The translations under genes were made by a program, and so were the position numbers. From the NCBI RefSeq assembly GCF_002902755.1, contig NZ_PPRS01000018.1:1-64000 (forward strand): a stretch of 64,000 nt of DNA. The letters are read 5' to 3'. Source of the DNA: Mammaliicoccus lentus. Its GTDB lineage: Bacteria > Bacillota > Bacilli > Staphylococcales > Staphylococcaceae. A model generated the notes under the pieces. The model saw nothing but the letters and a program-made list of their open reading frames with translations, ran no database searches and had not been told where the DNA came from. Below, one piece after another: positions 1 through 8,593 of this stretch. The first letter of the stretch is position 1; each line of letters begins with the position of its first letter.

Positions 1-6
1 TATAGG

Positions 7-16
7 TCACCTCTAC
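7..16 (-). promoter_or_regulatory. Ribosome binding site of a leftward gene beyond the window edge
   Basis: Read on the minus strand, this stretch is AGAGGTGA a few bases before the window ends, the right form and place for a Shine-Dalgarno of a gene whose start codon lies left of position 1. The gene itself cannot be seen. Confidence 0.35.
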
Positions 17-100
17 AATATTTTCTTAGTCGATTACATTGTACTAAAGTGAGCTATATTTGGCTCTTTTTTTATTACACAATTATATGGACATATTCCT

Positions 101-193
101 CTTATTGGATTTTCTACCTCAATAATCCAATTAACCATACTCTTATTGGATTAACTACAACAATAATCCAAGTAATCATTCTTTTATTGGATT
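101..193. repeat. 41-bp tandem repeat with internal dyads (about 2.3 copies)
   Basis: TTATTGGATT recurs near 102, 143 and 184, and AATAATCCAA at 121 and 162, so the period is 41 bp. Each unit has the two motifs in opposite orientation (TTGGATT/AATCCAA), giving repeated small dyads. No open frame crosses it. The rest of 1-499 holds the hairpin at 351-392 and the promoter of the next gene; nothing else was recognised there. Confidence 0.7.
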
Positions 194-350
194 AAGTAAC
201 ACGTAAACTTACGAATTAACTTTTTTCTGGTTCAAACCTAAAAGTAATACACTTTCGAATATCTTCACGAGGAAAATCTAAAGTAATATACGATTTAAGA
301 GTCGCTATAATAGCAATAAACTTAAGAAAAATGGAAGATATAAGAACTAT

Positions 351-392
351 AAAACCAAGTCTGAGACACATTTATGTCCTAGACTTGGTTTT
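351..392. terminator. Hairpin terminator, 'agtctgagaca' repeat family
   Basis: A long, nearly perfect stem (351-368 with 375-392) has an A-run on the left and a T-rich tail on the right, so it could work in both directions. The core CTGAGACA...TGTCCTAG belongs to a hairpin family found many times in this window. Confidence 0.75.
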
Positions 393-445
393 ATTTTGTG
401 ATGTATAAATTTTGTAATCAAATAGTAACTTGAAAAATTCAGGAA

Positions 446-485
446 TATGATATAATATTATTCCTATCGTTATAATCAGGATAGG
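446..485 (+). promoter_or_regulatory. Promoter and 5' hairpin of the YeeE/TsuA gene
   Basis: An extended -10 (TGATATAAT, 448-456) lies inside an imperfect dyad whose arms are GGAATA (442-447) and TATTCC (459-464). Just downstream CCTATC (463-468) can pair with GATAGG (480-485), which overlaps the Shine-Dalgarno of the first gene. Promoter placement is reasonable. Operator and RBS-occluding roles are inference. Confidence 0.45.
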
Positions 486-499
486 AGTTGTTAAATGAA

Positions 500-1567
500 A
501 TGATCTGGATGATAATTAGTGGTTTAATTGTTGGTATATTACTTGGCTTCGTTATGCAAAGAACAAGATTTTGTTTAACTGGCGGATTTAGAGATATGTA
601 CGTACAGAAAAATAATAAAATGTTTTATGCTTTGTTAATTGCTATTTCAGTTCAAAGTATCGGGTTATTTACTTTAGTAGGTTTAGGCGTATTTAAACTA
701 GAAGCTGCAACATTTCCTCTAGTTGGTACAATAATAGGATCATTTGTATTTGGTATAGGTATTATACTTGCTGGAGGATGCGCAACTGGTACTTGGTATA
801 GAGCTGCTGAAGGGCTTATTGGTAGTTGGATTGCTTTAGTTCTATATGGTGTAACTGCTGCAATTATGAAATCGGGTCCTTTAAATCCATTACAAGAAAA
901 TATAAATTCATATACAGTTGTGAATTCAAATATGGCAGAAACATTAAATATTCCAGTATGGATTTTAATAGTATTATTAGTTGGTATTACAGCTTACTTT
1001 GTTACAAAGACATTAAAAAAACCAAAAATAGCTATACCTCAATTGAAACAAAAGCATACGGGTATTAGACATATATTATTTGAAAAGAGATATCATCCAT
1101 TTGCTGCTGCTGTAGTAGTAGGATTAATTGCATTGATTGCATGGCCAATGAGTGCATCAACAGGTAGAATTGGTGGTTTAGGCATTACAACACCATCAGC
1201 AAATATCGTTCAATTTTTAGTTACTGGGGACATGTCATTAATTAATTGGGGTGTATTTCTAGTATTAGGAATCTTTGTTGGTTCTTACATTGCAGCTAAA
1301 GGTTCAAGAGAATTCAAATGGAGAATGCCGGATACTAAAACGATTCGCAACAGTGTTATTGGTGGAGCTTGCATGGGTGTAGGCGCATCATTAGCAGGTG
1401 GTTGTTCTATAGGTAACGGTTTGGTATCAACTGCAGCAATGAGCTGGCAAGGTTGGGTTGCATTACCTTCAATGATTGTTGGAGCATGGTTTATGAGTTA
1501 CTTTATCTTTGTTAAGCCTAGAAAAGCAAAACAAACAAAAACACAAGTTTCAACTCAAAGTATATAA
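500..1567 (+). CDS. YeeE/YedE (TsuA-type) sulfur-compound transporter
   Basis: Predicted polytopic membrane protein of 355 residues with the duplicated YeeE/YedE (DUF395) fold. Conserved cysteine motifs are visible: RFCLTGGFRD near the N-terminus, GGCATGTW near residue 93 and GGCSIGNG in the C-terminal half. Characterised family members such as TsuA import thiosulfate, passing sulfur by membrane cysteines. The next gene, 17 bp downstream, is a TusA-like sulfur carrier, the usual partner. I chose the ATG at 500; an upstream in-frame TTG at 488 directly abuts the AGGAG and is less likely. The substrate (thiosulfate or another sulfur compound) is inferred from the family. Confidence 0.85.
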   Translation: MIWMIISGLIVGILLGFVMQRTRFCLTGGFRDMYVQKNNKMFYALLIAISVQSIGLFTLVGLGVFKLEAATFPLVGTIIGSFVFGIGIILAGGCATGTWYRAAEGLIGSWIALVLYGVTAAIMKSGPLNPLQENINSYTVVNSNMAETLNIPVWILIVLLVGITAYFVTKTLKKPKIAIPQLKQKHTGIRHILFEKRYHPFAAAVVVGLIALIAWPMSASTGRIGGLGITTPSANIVQFLVTGDMSLINWGVFLVLGIFVGSYIAAKGSREFKWRMPDTKTIRNSVIGGACMGVGASLAGGCSIGNGLVSTAAMSWQGWVALPSMIVGAWFMSYFIFVKPRKAKQTKTQVSTQSI

Positions 1568-1584
1568 TTAAGGAGTGTTTATAA

Positions 1585-1809
1585 ATGGTACATGAATTAG
1601 GTACAGTAGGAATGGTTTGCCCATTCCCATTAATTGAAGCGCAAAATAAAATGGACGAATTACAAGCAGGTGAACAATTAAAAATAGACTTTGATTGTAC
1701 ACAAGCAACTGAAGCATTACCAAATTGGGCAGCGGACAACGGTTATCCCGTAACTAATTATGAACAAGTCGGCGATGCTTCTTGGACAATAACAGTAGAA
1801 AAACAATAA
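1585..1809 (+). CDS. TusA/SirA-like sulfur carrier protein
   Basis: A 74-residue cytoplasmic protein with the CPxP signature (MVCPFPLIEA) at residues 10-19; the cysteine is the sulfur-carrying residue in TusA-family proteins. It follows the YeeE/TsuA gene with its own AAGGAG and ends at a hairpin (1827-1853), so the two genes form a compact operon. It probably accepts sulfur entering through the membrane partner. The end acceptor is unknown. Confidence 0.85.
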   Translation: MVHELGTVGMVCPFPLIEAQNKMDELQAGEQLKIDFDCTQATEALPNWAADNGYPVTNYEQVGDASWTITVEKQ

Positions 1810-1826
1810 TTTTATAAATTGTGTTT

Positions 1827-1858
1827 GGCTGAGACATTTTTGATGTTTCAGCCTTTTA
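1827..1858 (+). terminator. Terminator of the sulfur-uptake operon
   Basis: Stem GGCTGAGACA (1827-1836) with TGTTTCAGCC (1844-1853), then TTTTATT. This is another member of the dispersed gctgagaca hairpin family. Confidence 0.8.
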
Positions 1859-1936
1859 TTTATTAAAAAAATGGTTTTATATAATGAAATGAAAGTTATG
1901 TATATCTTATATTTTGGTTATTTATTTTTAGAGTAA

Positions 1937-1950
1937 TGGAAACGGTTTTA
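1937..1950 (+). promoter_or_regulatory. LacI-type operator or cre-like site before scrR
   Basis: TGGAAACGGTTTTA resembles both the CcpA cre consensus (two mismatches) and the operator GGAACCGGTTC before scrB. It overlaps a -10-like TATGAT (1949-1954) and lies 30 bp upstream of scrR. It may mediate autoregulation or catabolite control; the sequence does not decide which. Confidence 0.45.
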
Positions 1951-1980
1951 TGATAGAATGTTTCTTTGAGAGGTGTATTC

Positions 1981-2928
1981 ATGAAGACTATAAAAGATAT
2001 TGCTAAAATGGCAGGTGTATCTAAAAGTACTGTCTCTAGATACTTAAATGGCGGATCAATTAGCAAAGTAACAAGAGAAAAAATACATAGAGTTGTAGAA
2101 GAGACAGGTTATAAACCTAATCAGTTTGCGCAAAGTTTGAAAGCTAAAAGAACAGGTTTAATAGGAGCAATCGTGCCTAGATTAGATTCTTATGCGACAA
2201 CTGAAACATTAAAAGGCATAGAATCTACATTATTATTACAAGATGTACAAACAATGATTGTAAATACTGATTTATCAAAAGAAAGAGAAATAGAGTCTAT
2301 TTATACATTGGCCAAAAGAAAAGTAGATGGAATTATATTATTAGCTACACATATTTCAGATGATCATCTCAATGCAATAAATTCAATAGAATGCCCAGTC
2401 ATTATAGTAGGACAATCTCATGAGCTATTATATTCAATCGTACACGATGATTATCATGCCGGCGAACAAGTAGCGAAGTGGATTATAAAAAACAATTATA
2501 AGCATGTCACTTATATAGGTGTTTCTGAATACGATGTCGCAGTAGGTAAGACAAGGAAAGATGGATTATTTGTATCATTAAAAAATAACGGCATTGTACC
2601 TAGATTTATTGAAAGTACGTTTAGTATGTCTGATGCACAAGAAGTCGGAAAACATATTGAGGTTCGAGATAATGAAGTTATTGTGGCAGCTACGGACAAC
2701 ATCGCGTTAGGAATTTATCACTCAGTGTTAAACGCTGATTACGATATGCCTAAAATTATTGGCTTTGGTGGTAATAAAATCACAAAAATTATCGCACCTA
2801 TTATACAAACAGTTTCGTTTAATTATAGAGAAGCGGGTGAAACATCAGTTGAAGTATTACAAAATATTTTAAATGGTGAAGAAGTTAAAAAGCTTAACAT
2901 AATAGATACTCACTTTGAAGAGCAGTAA
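1981..2928 (+). CDS. scrR: LacI-family sucrose operon repressor
   Basis: A 315-residue LacI/GalR regulator: N-terminal helix-turn-helix (KTIKDIAKMAGVSKSTVSRY) followed by a periplasmic-binding-like sugar domain. It sits 73 bp upstream of the beta-fructofuranosidase gene, as in other staphylococci, and the gap contains a perfect LacI-type palindrome. It is therefore expected to repress scrB until sucrose or a derivative is present. The start is ATG 1981 after GAGAGGTG; the open frame extends five codons upstream to a TTG that lacks an RBS. Confidence 0.9.
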   Translation: MKTIKDIAKMAGVSKSTVSRYLNGGSISKVTREKIHRVVEETGYKPNQFAQSLKAKRTGLIGAIVPRLDSYATTETLKGIESTLLLQDVQTMIVNTDLSKEREIESIYTLAKRKVDGIILLATHISDDHLNAINSIECPVIIVGQSHELLYSIVHDDYHAGEQVAKWIIKNNYKHVTYIGVSEYDVAVGKTRKDGLFVSLKNNGIVPRFIESTFSMSDAQEVGKHIEVRDNEVIVAATDNIALGIYHSVLNADYDMPKIIGFGGNKITKIIAPIIQTVSFNYREAGETSVEVLQNILNGEEVKKLNIIDTHFEEQ

Positions 2929-2965
2929 AGAATAAGTTATGATAAAATAACTGAGTAATATAAAA

Positions 2966-2979
2966 TGGAACCGGTTCAA
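2966..2979 (+). promoter_or_regulatory. ScrR operator before scrB
   Basis: The palindrome GAACCGGTTC (within TGGAACCGGTTCAA) lies 23-36 bp before the scrB start, after scrR. Such CG-centred palindromes are typical LacI-family operators, and the adjacent regulator is ScrR. Confidence 0.75.
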
Positions 2980-3001
2980 AATTAAAGTAAGGAGAATGGT
3001 A

Positions 3002-4483
3002 ATGGTTAATTGGACACGTGAAGAACGATATACAAAATTATCAGATATAACAGAAGAAGAATATTTAGAGCTACAAGAAAAAGTAAATCAGTCTGAATGG
3101 CGTCAAATTTTTCATATACAGCCTAAAACAGGGTTATTAAACGACCCTAATGGTTTAATTTATCATAATGGTAAATATCACATATTTCATCAATGGTATC
3201 CATTGGGTGCGGTACACGGTATTAAATATTGGTACCATTACATAAGTGATGATTTAATTCATTTTGAAGACAAAGGAATAGCCTTAGCTCCAGACACATC
3301 GTATGATAGTCATGGCGTTTATTCTGGTAGTGGTTTTGATTACAATGGTAAATTATATTTAATGTATACAGGTAATGTAAGAGATTCTGAATGGGAACGT
3401 ACATCTAATCAAATGATAGCAGTAGAACAAGAAGACGGTTCTTTTAAAAAATTAGAAAAACCTGTAATAGAAAGTAGCCCAGAAGGATATACTGAACATT
3501 TTAGAGATCCAAAAGTATGGGAACAAAACGGCAAATATTATGCTATATTTGGTGTTCAAAGAGAAGATGAAACAGGTACAGTTATTGTCTATGAATCAGA
3601 AGATATTAAAAATTGGAATTTTAAAGGTGAACTGAAAACAGAATTAAATGAATTTGGATTTATGTGGGAGTGCCCAGATTTATTTGAATTAGATGGACAA
3701 GATGTACTCGTTTTCTCACCTCAAGGAATTGAAGCAGTGGACGATCGATTCGAAAATATTTACCAATCAGGATACATAATTGGGAATGTTAACTTAGAAG
3801 AACTAACGATGGAACATGGTCAGTTTATAGAATTGGACCAAGGCTTTGATTTTTATGCACCTCAAACATTTTTAGATAAAGATGGAAAGCGTATATTAAT
3901 AGGTTGGATGGGGTTGCCTGAAATTGATTATGCGACTGATGATGAAGGTTGGGCACACTGTTTAACACTTCCTAGAGAATTAACGATAGAAAATAACAAA
4001 CTTAAACAAAGACCAATTAAAGCATTAGAAAAATTAAGAAGTAATGAAGAAATTGCAGAAGGATATGCAAATAAGCATTCCGTGAAATTACACCCGTATG
4101 AAGGGAAACAGTATGAGCTCATTATAGACATACTTGATAATGATGCAACTGAAATCTATTTTGAAGTGCGTGTTTCTAAAAAGTGTTCAACGCAAATAAT
4201 ATATAACACAAAAACTAAAAAACTTACTTTAGATCGCTTTGAGAGTGGAGTAGTGAGTGAAGCGGTAGAAAAGGCTACAAGGTCCACTGTTTTAGATAAT
4301 GAGTTAAACCAACTTAGAATATACAGTGATACTTCTAGTTTAGAAATTTTTGTGAATGATGGAGAATGTGTATTCACATCAAGAATATTTCCTGATAATG
4401 ATGCAGTTAACTTTAGAACATCTACAGAATCAGGACAAGTTTATTTGAAATTTACAAAGTATGATATTGAATTTAATAAATAG
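3002..4483 (+). CDS. scrB: Beta-fructofuranosidase (sucrose-6-phosphate hydrolase), GH32
   Basis: A 493-residue GH32 enzyme without a signal peptide, so cytoplasmic. It splits sucrose 6-phosphate into glucose 6-phosphate and fructose. The three catalytic motifs are present: LLNDPNG (nucleophile Asp about residue 48), FRDPKVW (transition-state Asp) and MWECPDLF (acid/base Glu). A C-terminal beta-sandwich domain follows. Start chosen at ATG 3002, eight bases after TAAGGAG; ATG 2996 is too close to it. No sucrose PTS gene is in this window, so uptake must be encoded elsewhere. Confidence 0.92.
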   Translation: MVNWTREERYTKLSDITEEEYLELQEKVNQSEWRQIFHIQPKTGLLNDPNGLIYHNGKYHIFHQWYPLGAVHGIKYWYHYISDDLIHFEDKGIALAPDTSYDSHGVYSGSGFDYNGKLYLMYTGNVRDSEWERTSNQMIAVEQEDGSFKKLEKPVIESSPEGYTEHFRDPKVWEQNGKYYAIFGVQREDETGTVIVYESEDIKNWNFKGELKTELNEFGFMWECPDLFELDGQDVLVFSPQGIEAVDDRFENIYQSGYIIGNVNLEELTMEHGQFIELDQGFDFYAPQTFLDKDGKRILIGWMGLPEIDYATDDEGWAHCLTLPRELTIENNKLKQRPIKALEKLRSNEEIAEGYANKHSVKLHPYEGKQYELIIDILDNDATEIYFEVRVSKKCSTQIIYNTKTKKLTLDRFESGVVSEAVEKATRSTVLDNELNQLRIYSDTSSLEIFVNDGECVFTSRIFPDNDAVNFRTSTESGQVYLKFTKYDIEFNK

Positions 4484-4495
4484 TATTAAAACTCT

Positions 4496-4528
4496 ACACC
4501 TGTTGTTTTTTAAAAACAGGTGTTTTAT
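4496..4528 (+). terminator. Terminator after scrB
   Basis: Inverted repeat ACACCTGTT (4496-4504) with AACAGGTGT (4515-4523), followed by TTTTA. Confidence 0.8.
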
Positions 4529-4668
4529 TATGTGTAATAAGTTAGAGGTTTATGAATAAGTTATTACAAAATATTAATTCTGTGTAACATATTATATATA
4601 AGCATAGAAAAGGTTTTAATTATCATTTATACTGAAATTGTAAAAAATAACAAGGAGGGGAGATCTTT

Positions 4669-5733
4669 ATGAAGATATTTAGAAATGTATTTTTATCATC
4701 CGTGATATTATCTTCAATAGCATTTTCAGGTTATACAGTAAATAATGTTGATGCCAAGGAAACAATTGAAGATAATACGAAAGATACTTCTCCTAATACA
4801 AACAACGATGTAAGTAATGAAAAGATAGAGAAGCAAAAAACATCAGAACAAGATAAATCGACAGAAGAAGATAAATCAGAAGAGAAAAATACTGAAAATT
4901 CAACAGAAGAACCAAGTACCGAGGAACCGGATAAAGGCGATACGAGTACGGAAGAACCAAGTACCGAGGAACCGGATAAAGGCGATACGAGTACGGAAGA
5001 ACCAAGTACCGAGGAACCGAATAAAGGCGATACAAGTACGGAAGAACCAAGTACAGAGGAACCAGATAAAGGCGATACAAGTACAGAAGAGCCAAGTACC
5101 GAAGAACCAGATAAAGGCGATACGAGTACGGAAGAGCCAAGTACCGAGGAACCGGATAAAGGCGATACAAGTACCGAAGAGCCAAGTACCGAAGAACCTC
5201 AAAATAATGGAGGAAATAACAATCAAACTCCACCACCAAATCAATCAAATAAAAATGATTCATCTTCAGAACCACCAAAATCAAATGAATCATCTAACCA
5301 ATCTAAATCAGACAATTCAAAGGGAAACGATATAGAAAATTCTATACCAACTATGCCTTCTTATCCAAACACAGATGAAATAGGAAACTATCAACAAGAT
5401 GGTATACAATCATCAGAACATTCTCCAAAATTCATTCCAGGTAATGCTGAAGAATATTATAATAAAATGGATAAAGATGTACTAGATTTAGTTACGAGTA
5501 AAGTTGGGACAAGACCAGATTTAGCAGAACCGAAATTTAAAAATCATGAGAAAACGACAGAAACAACTACAGTAGATAATGACCAGACAACTAAAAAAAC
5601 GACACATGATTTTGAAAATGCAAGTGATAAAAAAGATATAACGAAACAAACTATACTAGGCATTTCAATTGCTATCGTCATTGTATTAGGTGCAATCATC
5701 GTCTTTATTATTAGAAGATTAAGAAGAACATGA
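4669..5733 (+). CDS. sdrH: SdrH-like repeat-containing membrane surface protein
   Basis: A 354-residue exported protein. Residues 1-30 form a signal peptide (cleavage likely near VDA-KE). Residues 78-177 are tandem 15-residue repeats (TSTEEPSTEEPDKGD), then a Ser/Asn/Pro-rich linker. A short conserved-looking domain follows (about residues 225-300). A C-terminal membrane helix ends in RRLRRT. There is no LPXTG motif, so it is probably membrane-anchored rather than sortase-linked. This architecture and the groESL/mroQ/agr neighbourhood match S. aureus SdrH, although the repeats are Thr/Glu/Pro rather than Ser/Asp. RBS AAGGAGGGGA supports the start. Function unknown. Confidence 0.7.
   Translation: MKIFRNVFLSSVILSSIAFSGYTVNNVDAKETIEDNTKDTSPNTNNDVSNEKIEKQKTSEQDKSTEEDKSEEKNTENSTEEPSTEEPDKGDTSTEEPSTEEPDKGDTSTEEPSTEEPNKGDTSTEEPSTEEPDKGDTSTEEPSTEEPDKGDTSTEEPSTEEPDKGDTSTEEPSTEEPQNNGGNNNQTPPPNQSNKNDSSSEPPKSNESSNQSKSDNSKGNDIENSIPTMPSYPNTDEIGNYQQDGIQSSEHSPKFIPGNAEEYYNKMDKDVLDLVTSKVGTRPDLAEPKFKNHEKTTETTTVDNDQTTKKTTHDFENASDKKDITKQTILGISIAIVIVLGAIIVFIIRRLRRT
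4900..5199 (+). repeat. 45-bp coding tandem repeat in the SdrH-like gene
   Basis: Six full 45-bp units and a 30-bp partial seventh encode the 15-residue unit; one unit has Asn for Asp (NKGD). Units differ mainly at synonymous positions (gtacc/gtaca, gaggaa/gaagaa). The unit number is likely to vary between strains by slippage or recombination. Confidence 0.95.
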
Positions 5734-5736
5734 AAT

Positions 5737-5782
5737 AAAAAACAAGACTGAGACATTTATTTATATCTCAGTCTTGTTTTTT
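5737..5782. terminator. Bidirectional terminator between sdrH-like gene and M3 peptidase gene
   Basis: A 17-bp perfect stem (5737-5753 with 5766-5782) with A-run and T-run flanks separates two convergent genes. The core is again CTGAGA. Confidence 0.9.
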
Positions 5783-5794
5783 ATTCTATAATTT

Positions 5795-7495
5795 TTAAAA
5801 CTCTGATTGATCTATATTAAGCGTAGCGTCATATAAGTGGCTTACAATTTCTTTAACTGTACCTTCTTTAAATGGTGAGTTTAATTGTACAGAATTCATT
5901 ATATCTATAAATGATTTTGAACCGCCGATTTGACATATTTTTAAGTAATCATTCCAAGCTTTATCAGGGTTTTCTTCATGTCTAATATAAAATTGCATGG
6001 CACAAATAGTTGCTAAAGTATAATCGATATAATAGAAAGGTAAAGCGAACACGTGACCTTGTCTATGCCAAAAACTACCGTTTATTAAATGATTAACACC
6101 GTCATAATCTTTATTCGGTAAATATTTTCGTTCTAAATCTGACCAAATTTTACGTCTTTCTTCTGGTGTAAGGTTGGGGTTCTCATACACTTTATGTTGA
6201 AATTCATCAATCGCAACGCCATAAGGTAAAAATTTAATATTGTCTTCTAAATGAGATAGCTTGAATTTTTCGGTATCTTCACCAAAGAATAATGACATCC
6301 AAGGATATGTTAAATACTCCATACTCATAGAATGTATTTCACATGCTTCTGAAGTTGGAAAATAATATTCTGGGACTGAGTATTTTAAACTTTCAAATAC
6401 TTGAAAAGCGTGTCCCGCTTCATGTGTCATAACTTCTATATCACCTTGTGTGCCGTTGAAGTTAGCAAAAATGAATGGTGAATTAAAGTCATTTATTATC
6501 GTACAATATCCACCACTCTCTTTTCCTTTTTTAGCTTCTAAATCAAATAATGATTTATCTATCATATAATCAATAAACTTGCCTGTTTCATTAGAACGTT
6601 CATGGTACATTTTTTGAGCATTTTTAATGATTGCTTGTGTGCCAATTTGGGGTTTAGGAGAACCAGATTTAAAAGTAAAGTTTTGGTCATAAACTTTTAA
6701 TTGATCGACATTAATACGCTCGGCATGTTGTTTATTAATTTGTTCGGTAATTGGTACAACATGGTCCTTTATTTGATTTCTAAATACTTCTACATCTTCT
6801 GCATTATAACCAATTCTTTGCATACGATCATAACCTAGTTGAATAAAATTGTTATAGCCGAGTTTAAGTGCAATTTCATGTCTTACATGAACAAGGTCAT
6901 CGTAAATGCGGTCTATCTTTTCTAAGTGTTCTTCAAAGAATTGTTCTTTTGTTATGTATGCTTCCTTTCTAATATCTCTGTCTGGATTAATAAAATATTT
7001 GTTAAATTGAGATAGGTTTAGGTGTTCACCTTTATATAATATGTCAGCAGACGCAATTAATTTATCATATTCACTTATGAGTTTATTTTCTTTTACTAAT
7101 AAATCATTAATAGAAGGATGATAAGTATTGAGTTCAACTTTAGCCAACTCAAATAACTGTTCACCAAAATGTGATACTAATCCGTCTTTATGTTTAGAAT
7201 TCAAAAGTGCGTTATAAAATAGATTGTCTAAGTTTTGAATTCTTGGCATGTTTTCATCGAAAAAGTCACGTTCTTTATTGTAAAATTCATCGTTTGTATC
7301 GATGGAAGAACGGATAAGCGCAATGTTAAAATGCGTATCAGTGTGGTTACGGATTTTATTAATATCATCAACAAAACTTATTGCTTCCTCTAAAGTATTT
7401 GCAGATTCAAAGTCTTTTAATAACGACTTTATGTTTTGTTCCTTTTCTTCAATATTAATATGTTCATACTGAAATTCGTTAAATGTTAAGACCAT
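5795..7495 (-). CDS. M3 family oligoendopeptidase (PepF-like)
   Basis: A 566-residue cytoplasmic zinc metallopeptidase. The HExxH site reads MTHEAGHAF near residue 357, with a downstream Glu region (SEACEIHSMSMEYL) supplying the third zinc ligand. M3 oligopeptidases cut short peptides inside the cell. Length fits the M3B group. The RBS GAGGGGG precedes the ATG by seven bases. The gene is monocistronic: a convergent terminator on one side and mroQ with its own terminator behind. Specificity cannot be read from sequence. Confidence 0.88.
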   Translation of the reverse strand: MVLTFNEFQYEHINIEEKEQNIKSLLKDFESANTLEEAISFVDDINKIRNHTDTHFNIALIRSSIDTNDEFYNKERDFFDENMPRIQNLDNLFYNALLNSKHKDGLVSHFGEQLFELAKVELNTYHPSINDLLVKENKLISEYDKLIASADILYKGEHLNLSQFNKYFINPDRDIRKEAYITKEQFFEEHLEKIDRIYDDLVHVRHEIALKLGYNNFIQLGYDRMQRIGYNAEDVEVFRNQIKDHVVPITEQINKQHAERINVDQLKVYDQNFTFKSGSPKPQIGTQAIIKNAQKMYHERSNETGKFIDYMIDKSLFDLEAKKGKESGGYCTIINDFNSPFIFANFNGTQGDIEVMTHEAGHAFQVFESLKYSVPEYYFPTSEACEIHSMSMEYLTYPWMSLFFGEDTEKFKLSHLEDNIKFLPYGVAIDEFQHKVYENPNLTPEERRKIWSDLERKYLPNKDYDGVNHLINGSFWHRQGHVFALPFYYIDYTLATICAMQFYIRHEENPDKAWNDYLKICQIGGSKSFIDIMNSVQLNSPFKEGTVKEIVSHLYDATLNIDQSEF

Positions 7496-7585
7496 ATAAA
7501 TACCCCCTCATTTCTTATATTATAACTTATTTTACAAATTATAACTTATTACTTTTAATATAATTAAAATTTTGATTATTATCAA

Positions 7586-7629
7586 TAAAAAATCCCTAAA
7601 CCCTTGAATTTAACCAACGGAATAGGGAT
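7586..7629 (-). terminator. Terminator of mroQ
   Basis: On the minus strand ATCCCTA (7629-7623) pairs with TAGGGAT (7598-7592) and is followed by a T-run. The stem is short and the loop long, so strength is uncertain. Confidence 0.5.
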
Positions 7630-7649
7630 GACTAAAACATATTCTAGAT

Positions 7650-8417
7650 TTAAAGCATATGAATAATAGTGTTGTAAATTAAATGTGCCATTTGAGACTG
7701 TTTTTCTAATTGGTCTTGAAGATCATCTTTTAAAAAGATTTGTCCAATTACTACGACACCATTCATTCCCATATGTGCAATAATTGGAACAATGATACGT
7801 TTTGTTAATACATAAAGACCACTGAAAACTGTGCCCATTACAACGTAAATTAAAGTGTGCTCTGGATCAGAATGCGCTAATGAAAACACAAACGAACTAA
7901 CAAGAACAGCAATGATAAAACTTAGCCAAGTAGGTTTTTTAATCATATTAAAAATTTCACCAAATATTAATTTACGGAAAATTAATTCTTCTAAAATAGG
8001 TCCAGCTAAAACGATATATAAAATTAAAATATGAGATTCCTGTGCTATTTTCATTAAGTTCTGGGTATTGCCACTTTCAATAGGTTGATTAAATACGTAA
8101 ATATTTATATAAGCAGCTATCCCTTGTCCGAACATAGCAAGAAATATACCGGCGATACACCAAAAGATAACGTATAACCAAGGTTCTTTAGTTTGTTGTT
8201 CGAGTCGAGTTGGATTTTTAATATTTGAATTCATATACCATAATATTAATACCGTAATGATAGCTGTAATTGCCATCCATGTTAATGAAATCTCCAATCG
8301 TGTTGTATTGGATAGATTAGCATTTGCGTATATAGTATTTGGCACGATTGCGATTGTTTGTACAATTACAAATAGTAAAAGTGTAGTTACATTGACTGTT
8401 AATCTTTTAAATTGCAT
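7650..8417 (-). CDS. mroQ: CPBP-family membrane endopeptidase, MroQ-like
   Basis: A 255-residue membrane protein with several predicted helices and the three CPBP/Abi motifs: EELIFRKLIF (EExxxR), SLAHSDPEH (FxxxH region) and HMGMNGVVV (HxxxN). In S. aureus the MroQ gene lies beside groESL, as here, and MroQ is needed for full Agr function, acting on autoinducer peptide processing or export. The same role is inferred for this protein, since the window also carries agr. The start is ATG 8417 after TGGAGG; the open frame continues to a TTG inside that RBS. It is divergent from groES. Confidence 0.82.
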   Translation of the reverse strand: MQFKRLTVNVTTLLLFVIVQTIAIVPNTIYANANLSNTTRLEISLTWMAITAIITVLILWYMNSNIKNPTRLEQQTKEPWLYVIFWCIAGIFLAMFGQGIAAYINIYVFNQPIESGNTQNLMKIAQESHILILYIVLAGPILEELIFRKLIFGEIFNMIKKPTWLSFIIAVLVSSFVFSLAHSDPEHTLIYVVMGTVFSGLYVLTKRIIVPIIAHMGMNGVVVIGQIFLKDDLQDQLEKQSQMAHLIYNTIIHML

Positions 8418-8505
8418 TTCTATAATTTCCTCCAAAAATAAACATGTTAATATTGTATCGTATTTTTGTAAAAAAGAGAAAAGTTTAAGTTATTTTACTT
8501 GTAAT

Positions 8506-8522
8506 TTTGACCAAGTTTGATT
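8506..8522 (-). promoter_or_regulatory. CtsR operator upstream of groES
   Basis: TTTGACC-AAG-TTTGATT is the reverse complement of a CtsR heptad pair (GGTCAAA-N3-GGTCAAA) with two mismatches in the second heptad. It lies upstream of the CIRCE element. In staphylococci groESL is under combined CtsR and HrcA control, which this arrangement matches. Confidence 0.7.
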
Positions 8523-8537
8523 ATTATAAAAATATAG

Positions 8538-8564
8538 TTAGCACTTAACTATTAAGAGTGCTAA
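8538..8564 (+). promoter_or_regulatory. CIRCE element (HrcA operator)
   Basis: TTAGCACTT, nine-base spacer, GAGTGCTAA: the standard HrcA inverted repeat with one mismatch (last base of the left arm). It ends 29 bp before the groES start codon. Confidence 0.95.
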
Positions 8565-8593
8565 TATTAAAAGCGCCAAGGAGGATTTTATAA

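Noticed and set aside
4900..5199. Tandem repeat considered as a CRISPR array
   Set aside because: Units are contiguous, in frame, and encode a protein repeat; there are no spacers and no cas genes.
4793..5293. 166-residue minus-strand open frame in the sdrH-like gene
   Set aside because: It mirrors the low-complexity repeats of the plus-strand gene; no RBS and a Tyr/Leu/Arg-rich artefact composition.
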